Origin: DAOTXS01 sp034435055 | Lineage (GTDB): Bacteria > Chloroflexota > Anaerolineae > UBA4142 | Direction: 5' to 3' | Assembly (NCBI GenBank): GCA_034435055.1 | Contig: DAOTXS010000087.1 | Coordinates: forward strand, 131,703 to 195,702 | DNA: 64,000 nt | Shown: positions 50,092 to 57,914 of the stretch, piece after piece | Layout: every line of letters begins with the position of its first letter | How positions within the stretch are numbered: position 1 is the first letter of the stretch | Notes under the pieces: model-generated | Told to the model about the DNA's origin: nothing | The model's input: the letters and a program-made list of their open reading frames with translations, nothing else | The model's database searches: none | Position numbers and translations under genes: made by a program

Positions 50092-51333
50092 ATGCACCTC
50101 GTTCTCGCCAACCAATGGTACCCGCCTGAATCCGGCTGGGGCGGCGTGGCAATGTGGAATTACACGCTCGCGCGTGCGTACCGCCAACTCGGTCATTCGG
50201 TAACGATCCTCGCCGCGCGCACCGCGCCGGAGATTCCAGAAACCAAAGACGACGATGGCATTACTGTACATCGATTACTCGTGCGCGACAACTATCGCTG
50301 GCGGCGATTACCCGGCGTCGGTCGCTACGTCCGCCCAATCCAACAACTGCTCTACGCGCGCCGGGTCGATCAAGCGTTGCGCGCTTTGCATCGGGCTAAA
50401 CCCTTCGATGTGGTTGAGTTTGCCGACGTGAACGCCGAAGGATTTTTTTACGCGCGCGCACCGTTGACGTCGTTCGTCGTCCGTTGTCACACGCCCACCT
50501 TCGTTTTGAAACGCTACTACACCGCGCGCGAAATGCTGTACGACACGCGCATCATTTCTGCGTGCGAAAAAGATGTGATTCGCCGGGCGCACGCGCTCAC
50601 CGCGCCGTCGCGTGATATGGCAAACGTGATCGCAAATGAATATGGGATTCGCGCGGAAACCATCGCGGTCATTCCCAACGCGCTAGCAATTTCAAATTTC
50701 AAATTTCAGATTTCAGATTCGCAATTAGCCAACCATCGCACTAACGAACTAACCAACTATTGCACTATTCTCCACGTTGGTCGTTTGGAACGCGCCAAAG
50801 GTGTCACCATTCTTGCCGACGCGATTCCGCAAGTTTTGGCGCAAATTCCCCGCGCGCGTTTTGTCTTCATCGGCGATGATCGATTGTCTGCGCGCGGCAC
50901 GTCGCAACGCGCGGAACTGGAAAAGCAATTGACCGATGCCGGCGCGAGGCATCGTGTAGAATTTCTGGGCGGTGTGGATCAAGCGACGTTGAGCGACTGG
51001 TATTGCCGCGCGGACATTTGCGTCGTGCCGTCGATGCTGTACGAAAGTTTTTCCTACACCGCCGCGCAAGCGCTCGCAGCGGGCAAACCGGTCGTTGCGT
51101 CGCGCATCGGCGGGATTCCGGAAACGGTGGACGATGGCGAGACCGGGTTATTAGTCCAGCCGGGCAGCGCGGCGCAACTGGCGGATGCGGTTATCCGCCT
51201 TGCCAACGACACCGATTTACGCGAGCGAATGGGACGCGCCGGGCGGAAAAAGGTGGCAAGGGAATTTGATCCACAAATGATCGCGCACAAAAACCTCGCC
51301 GTGTATCAACAAGCAATGAGCGCCGATAAATGA
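50092..51333 (+). CDS. GT4 glycosyltransferase with in-frame AT-rich repeat
   Basis: A 413-residue GT-B enzyme. HLVLANQWYPPESGWGGVA opens the acceptor domain and ILHVGRLERAKGVTILADA the donor domain. At the donor site YESFSYTAAQALAAGKPVVAS, the second Glu of the E-x7-E motif is replaced by Gln, which is unusual. Residues about 199-222 (AISNFKFQISDSQLANHRTN region) come from a tandem TTCAAAT/TTCAGAT array plus a CTAACCAAC-like tail, lying exactly in the linker between the two GT-B domains. ATGA overlap with the next gene. Confidence 0.85.
   Translation: MHLVLANQWYPPESGWGGVAMWNYTLARAYRQLGHSVTILAARTAPEIPETKDDDGITVHRLLVRDNYRWRRLPGVGRYVRPIQQLLYARRVDQALRALHRAKPFDVVEFADVNAEGFFYARAPLTSFVVRCHTPTFVLKRYYTAREMLYDTRIISACEKDVIRRAHALTAPSRDMANVIANEYGIRAETIAVIPNALAISNFKFQISDSQLANHRTNELTNYCTILHVGRLERAKGVTILADAIPQVLAQIPRARFVFIGDDRLSARGTSQRAELEKQLTDAGARHRVEFLGGVDQATLSDWYCRADICVVPSMLYESFSYTAAQALAAGKPVVASRIGGIPETVDDGETGLLVQPGSAAQLADAVIRLANDTDLRERMGRAGRKKVAREFDPQMIAHKNLAVYQQAMSADK
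50687..50757 (+). repeat. In-frame TTTCAAA/TTTCAGA tandem repeat inside a GT4 gene
   Basis: Five successive heptamer-like units (ATTTCAA, ATTTCAA, ATTTCAG, ATTTCAG, ATTCGC) are followed by AACYAACYA-type units. The AT-rich block sits within otherwise GC-rich coding sequence and stays open. Confidence 0.8.
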
Positions 51334-52526
51334 GATTACTTTACATTGCTCCGTTTTTGAATGTGCCACCAAGAACGGGGGCAGAGATTCGTGCGTTCCA
51401 TCTTGTAAAAGGTTTGGCGCAAAATCATCTGGTTTCGCTAATAACCTATGCGACAGATGAATCAATCGCTCTGCGCGAATGGGCGGGCGAGCATTTGCAA
51501 TACTTTGTTACCTTGACTCCCAATCCTTGGCGTGTGCCAAGTAAAAGATGGACGGCTGTCTTGAATCGGATACTAGCTTTTCCTCCAGAATCTTTTAGCC
51601 ACTTTGGTGGCGAGCAGTTGGCATCAGCGATTGAAGACTTGTGCGCCCGAACCAAGCCCGATGTCATTATTTTTGATACCCTGATGACCGGACAAATTGT
51701 CCTGCAGCAGCACAGCAAAATTCCAGCCGTAATTTCACTCTACGACATTGCTTCTAGTTATGCGTGGCAACGTTTTGTGGATTTGCGTTGGCGTCCTTAC
51801 AAACTCGTCTATGCGATAGAATGGCTCAAGACCTGGCTCTATGAAAGAGCCATCCTACGCGCCTTTGAAATCATCGCGGTAGTATCGCAACGGGACGCAC
51901 AATTTGTCCGCAAAATGAATTCCAAAGCGCGTATTCTCTTGGTTCCGAACGGCGTAGACTCACGTGCGGTTATCGCTCGATCACCGGGGCGTGATATTCT
52001 GTTGGTTGGTAATTTTGATTATGCGCCAAACGTCGAAGGATTGTGGCATTTTTATCGAAACATTTTACCCCTCCTGCGTACGCGATTGGATAATTTTCGT
52101 TTCTTGGTTGTTGGACGAAATCCTCCAACAGACTTTGTTTGTGCCGTGCAAGGCGATGCATCGATTGAAATCGCGGCAAATGTGCCAGATGTGCGTCCAT
52201 ATTATGCTCGTGCGCGTTTGTGCATCGCACCCTTGTTGCACGGTGCCGGCACGCGCTTGAAGATTCTCGAGGCAGCCAGTATGAGGGTGCCGGTGGTTTC
52301 GACCTCTATTGGCTGTGAAGGATTGGAGATGGTTGACGGCGAAACCTTGCTGATTGCCGATGGCGCAGATTCGTTTGCGAATGCTATCGTAAGAGTATTT
52401 AACGATACAGAATTGGCAGACCGCTTGGCAAACCAAGCACGACAACTGGTCGAGGCGCGATATGACTGGGAGATTATCACGCGGGCTTTCAAAACGGAAT
52501 TGGAACAGATTGGGCGATCATCATGA
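51330..52526 (+). CDS. GT4 glycosyltransferase
   Basis: A 398-residue GT-B enzyme. IAPFLNVPPRTGAEIRAFHL opens the acceptor domain. DILLVGNFDYAPNVEGLWHF starts the donor domain, and LLHGAGTRLKILEAASMRVPVV is the donor-site loop (Gly-Thr-Arg-Leu-Lys pattern with one Glu), as in the subgroup related to EpsH/TIGR03087-type transferases. Codon use is more AT-rich than in the genes on either side, hinting at separate acquisition. No internal repeat is visible. Confidence 0.85.
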   Translation: MRLLYIAPFLNVPPRTGAEIRAFHLVKGLAQNHLVSLITYATDESIALREWAGEHLQYFVTLTPNPWRVPSKRWTAVLNRILAFPPESFSHFGGEQLASAIEDLCARTKPDVIIFDTLMTGQIVLQQHSKIPAVISLYDIASSYAWQRFVDLRWRPYKLVYAIEWLKTWLYERAILRAFEIIAVVSQRDAQFVRKMNSKARILLVPNGVDSRAVIARSPGRDILLVGNFDYAPNVEGLWHFYRNILPLLRTRLDNFRFLVVGRNPPTDFVCAVQGDASIEIAANVPDVRPYYARARLCIAPLLHGAGTRLKILEAASMRVPVVSTSIGCEGLEMVDGETLLIADGADSFANAIVRVFNDTELADRLANQARQLVEARYDWEIITRAFKTELEQIGRSS

Positions 52527-53662
52527 AGGCGTGGCTTGTCGTCTCCAGTTATTTGCCCAATCCCGGCGGCTTGCAAACGGTTACGTCGCAATTGGCAATC
52601 GAATTACAAAAACGCGGGGTGAATGTTTCAGTGTTGACGCAGCGTTATCCACGCACGCTCGCCGAATCGGAGAGAATCGACGGCGTACAAGTCCAGCGAT
52701 TATTTTTTCTCACGCCACGTCTGCGCGATCTGCTCCGCGGTCGCATTGCTCTCTTTCTTGCTGGCTTGGTTTTCTTTCCGCTCACGTTGGTTCGCCTGCT
52801 CTGGAAAATTGCGCGCGCGAAACCGGACGTGGTGAATTTGCACTTTGTCGGCGCGCCGGCATTTTTTTTGCTGATTGTCCGAACGCTCATTCCTTTTCGA
52901 TTCATCGTTTCTCTGCACGGCGACGATGTGGAAGGTCTGCCGCGCAACACCGCTTTGGATCGATGGGTTTTTCGCGCCACTCTCCGCCGCGCCGATGCCG
53001 TAACCTCCTGTTCGCGCTATTTGCTCGACCGCGCGATTGCCTGCGAGCCGGCGATTGCGCGCCGGGCGCGGGTGATTCACAATGGCATCGACTTGAATTT
53101 CCCCTTTCTTCTTGGGGAAGGGGATCAAGGAGATAGGTTGCTCTGCGTCGGGCGGATGGTTCCCAAAAAAGGTTTCGATATTTTGTTGCGCGCGCTGTCC
53201 CAATGTCATCACGCCGGTCATCCGCTTCGATTACGTTTGATTGGCGATGGACCCGAACGTCGCGCGCTGGAAAACTTGGCGCGCGATTTAGGGTTGAACG
53301 AGTGGGTCGAGTTTTGCGGCTCGCTGAATCATGCCCAAGTCATCCGTGCGATGGCGTCCAGTCGTGCGGTGATTATCCCTTCGCGCCAAGAACCGTTTGG
53401 GCTGGTTGCACTCGAAGCAATGGCGGTGGGCAAACCGGTGATTGCCGCGCGCGTCGGCGGCTTGCCAGAAGTGCTAGCCGATGCCGATGCAATGCTCGTT
53501 CCGCCGGACGATCCCGCCGCGCTCGCGCACGCCATCGATAGTTTGATGGCGCGGTTGGAACACGAACCGCTGTTTGGCGCGCGCAATCACGCCATCGCCG
53601 CGGGGTTTTCCGTCGCGCGGATGACGGATGCGTACTTGTCGATTTACCGCGCCGAGTCTTGA
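52523..53662 (+). CDS. GT4 glycosyltransferase with in-frame repeat at the domain linker
   Basis: A 379-residue GT-B enzyme. VVSSYLPNPGGLQTVTSQLA opens the acceptor domain and LLCVGRMVPKKGFDILLRAL the donor domain. EPFGLVALEAMAVGKPVIAA gives an intact E-x7-E. Residues about 192-206 (NFPFLLGEGDQGD) are encoded by a CCCCTTTC...GGGGAAGGGG hairpin followed by ATCAAGGAGATAGG, a typical intergenic repeat sequence, right before the donor-domain strand. The stop overlaps the TTG of the next gene. Confidence 0.87.
   Translation: MKAWLVVSSYLPNPGGLQTVTSQLAIELQKRGVNVSVLTQRYPRTLAESERIDGVQVQRLFFLTPRLRDLLRGRIALFLAGLVFFPLTLVRLLWKIARAKPDVVNLHFVGAPAFFLLIVRTLIPFRFIVSLHGDDVEGLPRNTALDRWVFRATLRRADAVTSCSRYLLDRAIACEPAIARRARVIHNGIDLNFPFLLGEGDQGDRLLCVGRMVPKKGFDILLRALSQCHHAGHPLRLRLIGDGPERRALENLARDLGLNEWVEFCGSLNHAQVIRAMASSRAVIIPSRQEPFGLVALEAMAVGKPVIAARVGGLPEVLADADAMLVPPDDPAALAHAIDSLMARLEHEPLFGARNHAIAAGFSVARMTDAYLSIYRAES
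53098..53140 (+). repeat. In-frame CCCCTT/AAGGGG hairpin inside a GT4 gene
   Basis: CCCCTT (53101-53106) and AAGGGG (53118-53123) flank a short loop, followed by ATCAAGGAGATAGG. It interrupts the interdomain linker without breaking the frame. Confidence 0.75.
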
Positions 53663-53664
53663 CG

Positions 53665-54762
53665 ATGCGTGTTGCGTTCATCCATCCATTCCTTTTTCGC
53701 TACGCGCGCGGGATCGAGCGTTATACGTTCAATCTCGCCAACGCGCTCGCGGCGCAAGGCGTCGAGGTTAGTTTATTGACGTGGCGGTGGCAATCGCCGG
53801 TTCAAATCGATCTGCTCGATGACCGCGTCCGCGTTCACGTTCTCCCGACTTTACGCTATTTCGCGGCGCAAGCCATCATCCCGTTTTACGTGTGGCATTT
53901 GCTTGCGCATCGCTACGATTTTGTCTGGATTTATTTTGCGGATTATGGCGAAGCAATGACGTTGAATGGGTTGCGGCGACAGAAATTCGGTGTCGTATTT
54001 CATTATCCGTACGTGCAGGTGCCGCATCGGTATCATTCATTTCGACGCACGGGACTGGCGCGCCGCGCGGCGCACCTTGTTGCGGTTAGCCGGTTTGTGG
54101 CAGATGGCGTGCGTCAAGCGTTGGGGCGCGAGAGTGTTGTCATTCATCACGGCGTCGATACCGTACGTTTCGCGCCCGATGCTACGGCGCGTGTCCGGGT
54201 GCGGGAATCGCTGGGGCTTGCGGCGGATGTTCCGCTCTTGGTAACTGCCGCCGCCCTCGAAGAACGCAAAGGAATTCAATGCGTGTTGCGCGCCCTGCCG
54301 CGCGTGATCGAGCAATTTCCCAATGCGATGTATCTTGTGCTTGGCGCGGGACCGCATCGCGCCGCGCTGGAGCAATTGGCGTGCGATTTGCAAATTCAAG
54401 AACACGTTCGATTGCTTGGCGCGCAAGCGGACGTGACGCCGTACTTGCAAGCGGCGGACGTGTCGCTGATTCTGGCGCGCGGCGAGGCGTCATCGTTGAG
54501 CGCATTGGAATCTTTGGCGTGTGAAATTCCGGTCATTGCCGCGCGTCAGCCGCCGTTCGATGAGTTGATTTCCAGTGAGTACGGCGTGATGGTGGATGAT
54601 ACCGACGCAAACGCTGTGGCGGATGTGGTGAGCGATTGGTTGCGCGAGCCGGCGCGGCGTGCGCAAATGGGCGCGGCAGGACGGGCGCGGGTGTTGGCGG
54701 ATTTTACGTGGGAACAAGTGGCGAGACGATATGTTCTTTTGCTCGATTCTCTAGTCCGATGA
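53665..54762 (+). CDS. GT4 glycosyltransferase
   Basis: A 365-residue GT-B enzyme (ATG 53665, with TTG 53659 in a TTGA overlap also possible). RVAFIHPFLFRYARGIERYT opens the acceptor domain. LLVTAAALEERKGIQCVLRAL begins the donor domain. GEASSLSALESLACEIPVIAA contains the two donor-site glutamates. A motif after the linker, HHGVDTVRFAPD, is typical for the family. It follows the preceding GT4 without a gap. No internal repeat. Confidence 0.87.
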   Translation: MRVAFIHPFLFRYARGIERYTFNLANALAAQGVEVSLLTWRWQSPVQIDLLDDRVRVHVLPTLRYFAAQAIIPFYVWHLLAHRYDFVWIYFADYGEAMTLNGLRRQKFGVVFHYPYVQVPHRYHSFRRTGLARRAAHLVAVSRFVADGVRQALGRESVVIHHGVDTVRFAPDATARVRVRESLGLAADVPLLVTAAALEERKGIQCVLRALPRVIEQFPNAMYLVLGAGPHRAALEQLACDLQIQEHVRLLGAQADVTPYLQAADVSLILARGEASSLSALESLACEIPVIAARQPPFDELISSEYGVMVDDTDANAVADVVSDWLREPARRAQMGAAGRARVLADFTWEQVARRYVLLLDSLVR

Positions 54763-55676
54763 ATATCTCCGTCCTCATCTGCACCTACAACCGCCCGGCG
54801 ATGCTCGCGCAATGTTTGCGCGCGTTGCTCGAGCGCGCGGACGAAAAGCCGGATCAAGTCGTTGTCGTCAACGGCGGCGACGCGCGCGCGGATGAAATCG
54901 TTCAGCAATTTTCCGTCCTCGGTCACCGGTCTTCCGTCGAGGTTATCCTCCTCAAGACGATCAACAAAAATCTTGCCGCGAGCCGCAACGTTGGACTGCC
55001 GCATTGCACCGGCGACATTATCGCAATGACCGATGACGACGCGGAAGTGTTTCCCGATTGGGTCGCGCAGATGAAACGGATTCACGCGGAACACCCCGAA
55101 GCCGGCGTCGTCGGTGGTCCGGTCATCGGCGCGGAAACCGCTTCGTTCATCAGCCGCCTCGCCGACCGCGTAACATTTCCCGCGTATGCCACCGCGCGGA
55201 CGGTGCGCACGTTGCCCGGCGTCAACGTATCGTACAAACGCCAAGTGATCGAGCAGGTGGGGTTGCAGGACGAGACGCTTTTCCGCGGCGAGGATGTGGA
55301 CTATAATTGGCGTGCGATGCAATGGGGCTGGACGGTGTATTACGATCCGCGCGTACGCGTTTTGCATCATCATCGTCCCACGCTGCGCGGATTTCTGAAT
55401 CAGCATTATATGTACGGACGCGCGTATTATTTGGTGCGCCGGAAACATCTTGAAATGTACTGCGTCTATCCGCATCGCCTCCAACACTGGCGCGATGTGC
55501 TCAAAGCGATCAATTTCATCGCCGGGATTTTCTACGAACCGCTGATTTACGCCGCGCGGATGAAAGGCATCGTCGACAAACTGATCGCGTATCCCATTCT
55601 CGTAGCAAATCAAATGGCGTGGCGCGGCGGAATGGTGCGGCAAAAATTCTTGACCGATTCTCGCAACGATGGATGA
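54759..55676 (+). CDS. GT2 glycosyltransferase with short in-frame repeat
   Basis: A 305-residue GT-A enzyme. ISVLICTYNRPAMLAQCL opens the fold, DDD at 92-94 (AMTDDDAEV) is the metal-binding motif, and FRGEDVDYNWRAMQWGW is the acceptor-side ED motif. A C-terminal amphipathic region follows HHHRPTLRGF. Residues 52-60 (SVLGHRSSV) are encoded by CTCGGTCACCGGTCTTCCGTC-like DNA matching the wzm-wzt satellite, in a loop between strands 2 and 3. The ATG overlaps the preceding stop. Confidence 0.87.
   Translation: MNISVLICTYNRPAMLAQCLRALLERADEKPDQVVVVNGGDARADEIVQQFSVLGHRSSVEVILLKTINKNLAASRNVGLPHCTGDIIAMTDDDAEVFPDWVAQMKRIHAEHPEAGVVGGPVIGAETASFISRLADRVTFPAYATARTVRTLPGVNVSYKRQVIEQVGLQDETLFRGEDVDYNWRAMQWGWTVYYDPRVRVLHHHRPTLRGFLNQHYMYGRAYYLVRRKHLEMYCVYPHRLQHWRDVLKAINFIAGIFYEPLIYAARMKGIVDKLIAYPILVANQMAWRGGMVRQKFLTDSRNDG
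54912..54938 (+). repeat. Short in-frame CCGGTCTTCCGTC unit inside a GT2 gene
   Basis: ACCGGTCTTCCGTC matches the coding copy in wzt (about 41633-41645) and the reverse complement of 40870-40882. It is about one to two units long, so chance similarity is possible. Confidence 0.55.
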
Positions 55677-56667
55677 TCGATTGCGCGTCGTTTTCTTCGG
55701 CGAACTTGGGTCGACGTTTAGTCGGTTGCACTATCTTGCCTTGCGCCGAAAATCGAATGTGTTGCTGTGGGTCGCTTCTCGGCAGGACTCGCCGCAAGCG
55801 CGGTCGTCGTTCAAATCGGCGCGCGATTGGTGGCAACGTTTTCAAGTTCGCGCGCGATTTGAATTTCAGGTGGTGCGGTATTGGGGCAAACCCTTTGCCT
55901 TCCTGAACCACATCAATGTCCCCATTCGATATGCCCAACGCAATGATCCAGAGTTGGCGACGGCGTTGAACATATTGAAACCGGACTTGATTGTGTCCGC
56001 CGGCTATCGTTGGTTGTTGCCCAAATCCGTTTTGGCGATTCCTAAACTCGGCGCGTTCAATTGTCATCCGTCGCCGCTGCCGCGCTACGCCGGCTCCAAT
56101 CCGTGGTTTTGGATATTGGCGAACGGCGAAACAGAATCGGCGGTTACCATTCATCGCATGGTCGATGCGGCGGACGCCGGGAACATCGTGCGGCAACGCT
56201 TTTTCCCAATTGCGCCGACGGCGAATCATCAACAACTCTACAACGAATCGAGTGTGATGAGCGCGCGACTGCTGGAAGAATGTCTCGACGCTTGGGCAAA
56301 AGGCATTGTGGAAGAAACGCCGCAAGATTTAGCCCATCGATCATTTTTCCCGTTGCCCCAAGACGACGATTATCGCATCGATTGGCATCGCACCGCCGTG
56401 CAAATTTGCAATCTCGTGCGCGCGTCCAGTCCCGCGCCCGGCGCGTGGGCGATGTTTCGCGGGCGGCGCTTGATTGTTCGCGAAATTTCATCGGTAGAAG
56501 GACGTGCATCACCGGGCAAGGTGTGTGAAATCATTCGCGGCTTATCGGTCGGTTGCAGCGATGGTATTGTATTGATCCGTGAAATTATTTTAGACGAAAG
56601 AGTTGCAAACGATACCAATACTATTGTTCGTGAATTGGGAATAAAAGTTGGAGATGTGTTCGAGTGA
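55669..56667 (+). CDS. Formyltransferase-family enzyme, probable sugar N-formyltransferase
   Basis: A 332-residue protein of the Fmt/ArnA-N family. The N-terminal strand VVFFGELGS starts the fold, PDLIVSAGYRWLLP is typical, and the catalytic set is Asn131 and His133 in FNCHPSPLPRYAG with Asp169 in DAADAGNIV. It uses formyl-tetrahydrofolate. In a glycan locus the likely substrate is an NDP-4-amino-6-deoxy sugar. The C-terminal about 100 residues resemble the Fmt C-domain only weakly. It is not the housekeeping Fmt, given the context and the absence of a def gene. It overlaps the previous gene by 8 bp. Confidence 0.8.
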   Translation: MDDRLRVVFFGELGSTFSRLHYLALRRKSNVLLWVASRQDSPQARSSFKSARDWWQRFQVRARFEFQVVRYWGKPFAFLNHINVPIRYAQRNDPELATALNILKPDLIVSAGYRWLLPKSVLAIPKLGAFNCHPSPLPRYAGSNPWFWILANGETESAVTIHRMVDAADAGNIVRQRFFPIAPTANHQQLYNESSVMSARLLEECLDAWAKGIVEETPQDLAHRSFFPLPQDDDYRIDWHRTAVQICNLVRASSPAPGAWAMFRGRRLIVREISSVEGRASPGKVCEIIRGLSVGCSDGIVLIREIILDERVANDTNTIVRELGIKVGDVFE

Positions 56668-57914
56668 TTAATGTGGCGCCAAAAATTCAGTTATCCGTAT
56701 TGTTGACCTGTATTCTCCTCTCGCTGACCGTCAAGATCGTTTATACCCAACTCTTTGTTGGATGGACAACCCCACCGCGTTTTGATGAGTCGTCTGGGGA
56801 TGCCTATTTTTATGAAACCTTGGCGCAGAATTTGTATGACGGAAAAGGATATACGTATGATCGTGTCACACCGACCGCAGACAAATTGCCCTTGTATCCA
56901 ATTTTTATTTCTTTGATCTATCATTTGACCGGGCGAGAAAACTTTGCCACAGTTCGATTGGCTCAATTGCTTTTGGCGGGTTTTGTGCCGCTGTTTGTGT
57001 TCAGCATTGGCAAAAATCTCTTCTCACCCCTCGTCGGTTTGCTGGCGGCAGGATTCATCGCCATCGATCCCTTGATGACCTATTTTGCACCTGCGTTTCT
57101 TGCTGAAACCTTTTACCTTGTTTTAGTCCTGATTGGAGTTTGGTTCGTAACCAAATCGCAAAAGGAATTTCGTTGGTGTTGGTGGATGTTGGCAAGCTTT
57201 TGCTTCGGGTTGGCGATGGTCACTCGTGGGAACATGGTTGTTTTGCCGATTGTGTTGTTTTTAGGGGCATGTTTGCGCTGGGGACGGCAGGGGGTATTGC
57301 GTGGAGCAATAATGTTTGGCATGATTGGACTCGTATGGATGCCTTGGGTGATTCGCAACTATATGATTATGGGCGCATTGATACCCTTCACGACAAATGG
57401 CGGTAGTGCGTTTTACGGAGGGAACAATCGCTATGCTGAAGGGAATTGGTTGCAAACGGAGCGTCAAGGTGATTTAGAACGTCCCAAGAGTACCGGCGAA
57501 TTGGCGAAAGATCGGGAGTATTATGCGTTGGGTTTGCAATGGATTTCAGAGAATCCCGATGATTACGCGATTCTCTTATTCAAAAAGATATTTCGCTTAT
57601 TCGATCCTGATCCTCACACCACGCGCTCAAATGTGTCAACACTCTATCGTGTTGGAGGTTGGATTCCCTATGGGGTATTATTGCCCTTTATCCTGTTAGG
57701 GATGTTTGCTCTATTACCCAATCGAAATATTTGGATTGTATATTCAGTGATGATCAGTGTTCTCGCCAACACATTGATCATCTATGGCGACTCGCGCTTT
57801 CGCGCGCCGATTCAACCCTATCTCTACCTTTTTGGTGCCTGGGGGTTGTTGGTCGTTTTGAATCAGATATTGACGCAGATCAACTCACATCGTTGGACAA
57901 GAGAGGTTCCATGA
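56664..57914 (+). CDS. GT39-like polytopic membrane glycosyltransferase
   Basis: A 416-residue protein with about ten hydrophobic segments. The first outer loop has RFDESSGDAYFYETLA (D41/E42, with D46), followed by DKLPLYPIFISLIY, a layout typical of GT-C/ArnT-like enzymes that use polyprenyl-phosphate sugars. It lacks a large C-terminal soluble domain. GTG start in a GTGA overlap with the formyltransferase, and ATGA overlap with the next gene. Codon use is more AT-rich than the GT4 genes upstream. Confidence 0.75.
   Translation: MINVAPKIQLSVLLTCILLSLTVKIVYTQLFVGWTTPPRFDESSGDAYFYETLAQNLYDGKGYTYDRVTPTADKLPLYPIFISLIYHLTGRENFATVRLAQLLLAGFVPLFVFSIGKNLFSPLVGLLAAGFIAIDPLMTYFAPAFLAETFYLVLVLIGVWFVTKSQKEFRWCWWMLASFCFGLAMVTRGNMVVLPIVLFLGACLRWGRQGVLRGAIMFGMIGLVWMPWVIRNYMIMGALIPFTTNGGSAFYGGNNRYAEGNWLQTERQGDLERPKSTGELAKDREYYALGLQWISENPDDYAILLFKKIFRLFDPDPHTTRSNVSTLYRVGGWIPYGVLLPFILLGMFALLPNRNIWIVYSVMISVLANTLIIYGDSRFRAPIQPYLYLFGAWGLLVVLNQILTQINSHRWTREVP

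Noticed and set aside
54546..55643. 365-codon minus-strand open frame opposite the GT4/GT2 genes
   Set aside because: It crosses two well-supported plus-strand genes and has no motif. It was rejected as antisense shadow, like similar frames at 46855-47910, 35529-36602 and 40014-41123.
55669..56667. Housekeeping methionyl-tRNA formyltransferase (fmt)
   Set aside because: The fold matches, but the neighbours are glycosyltransferases, there is no peptide deformylase gene and the C-terminal domain is not the typical tRNA-binding one. Sugar N-formylation is more likely.
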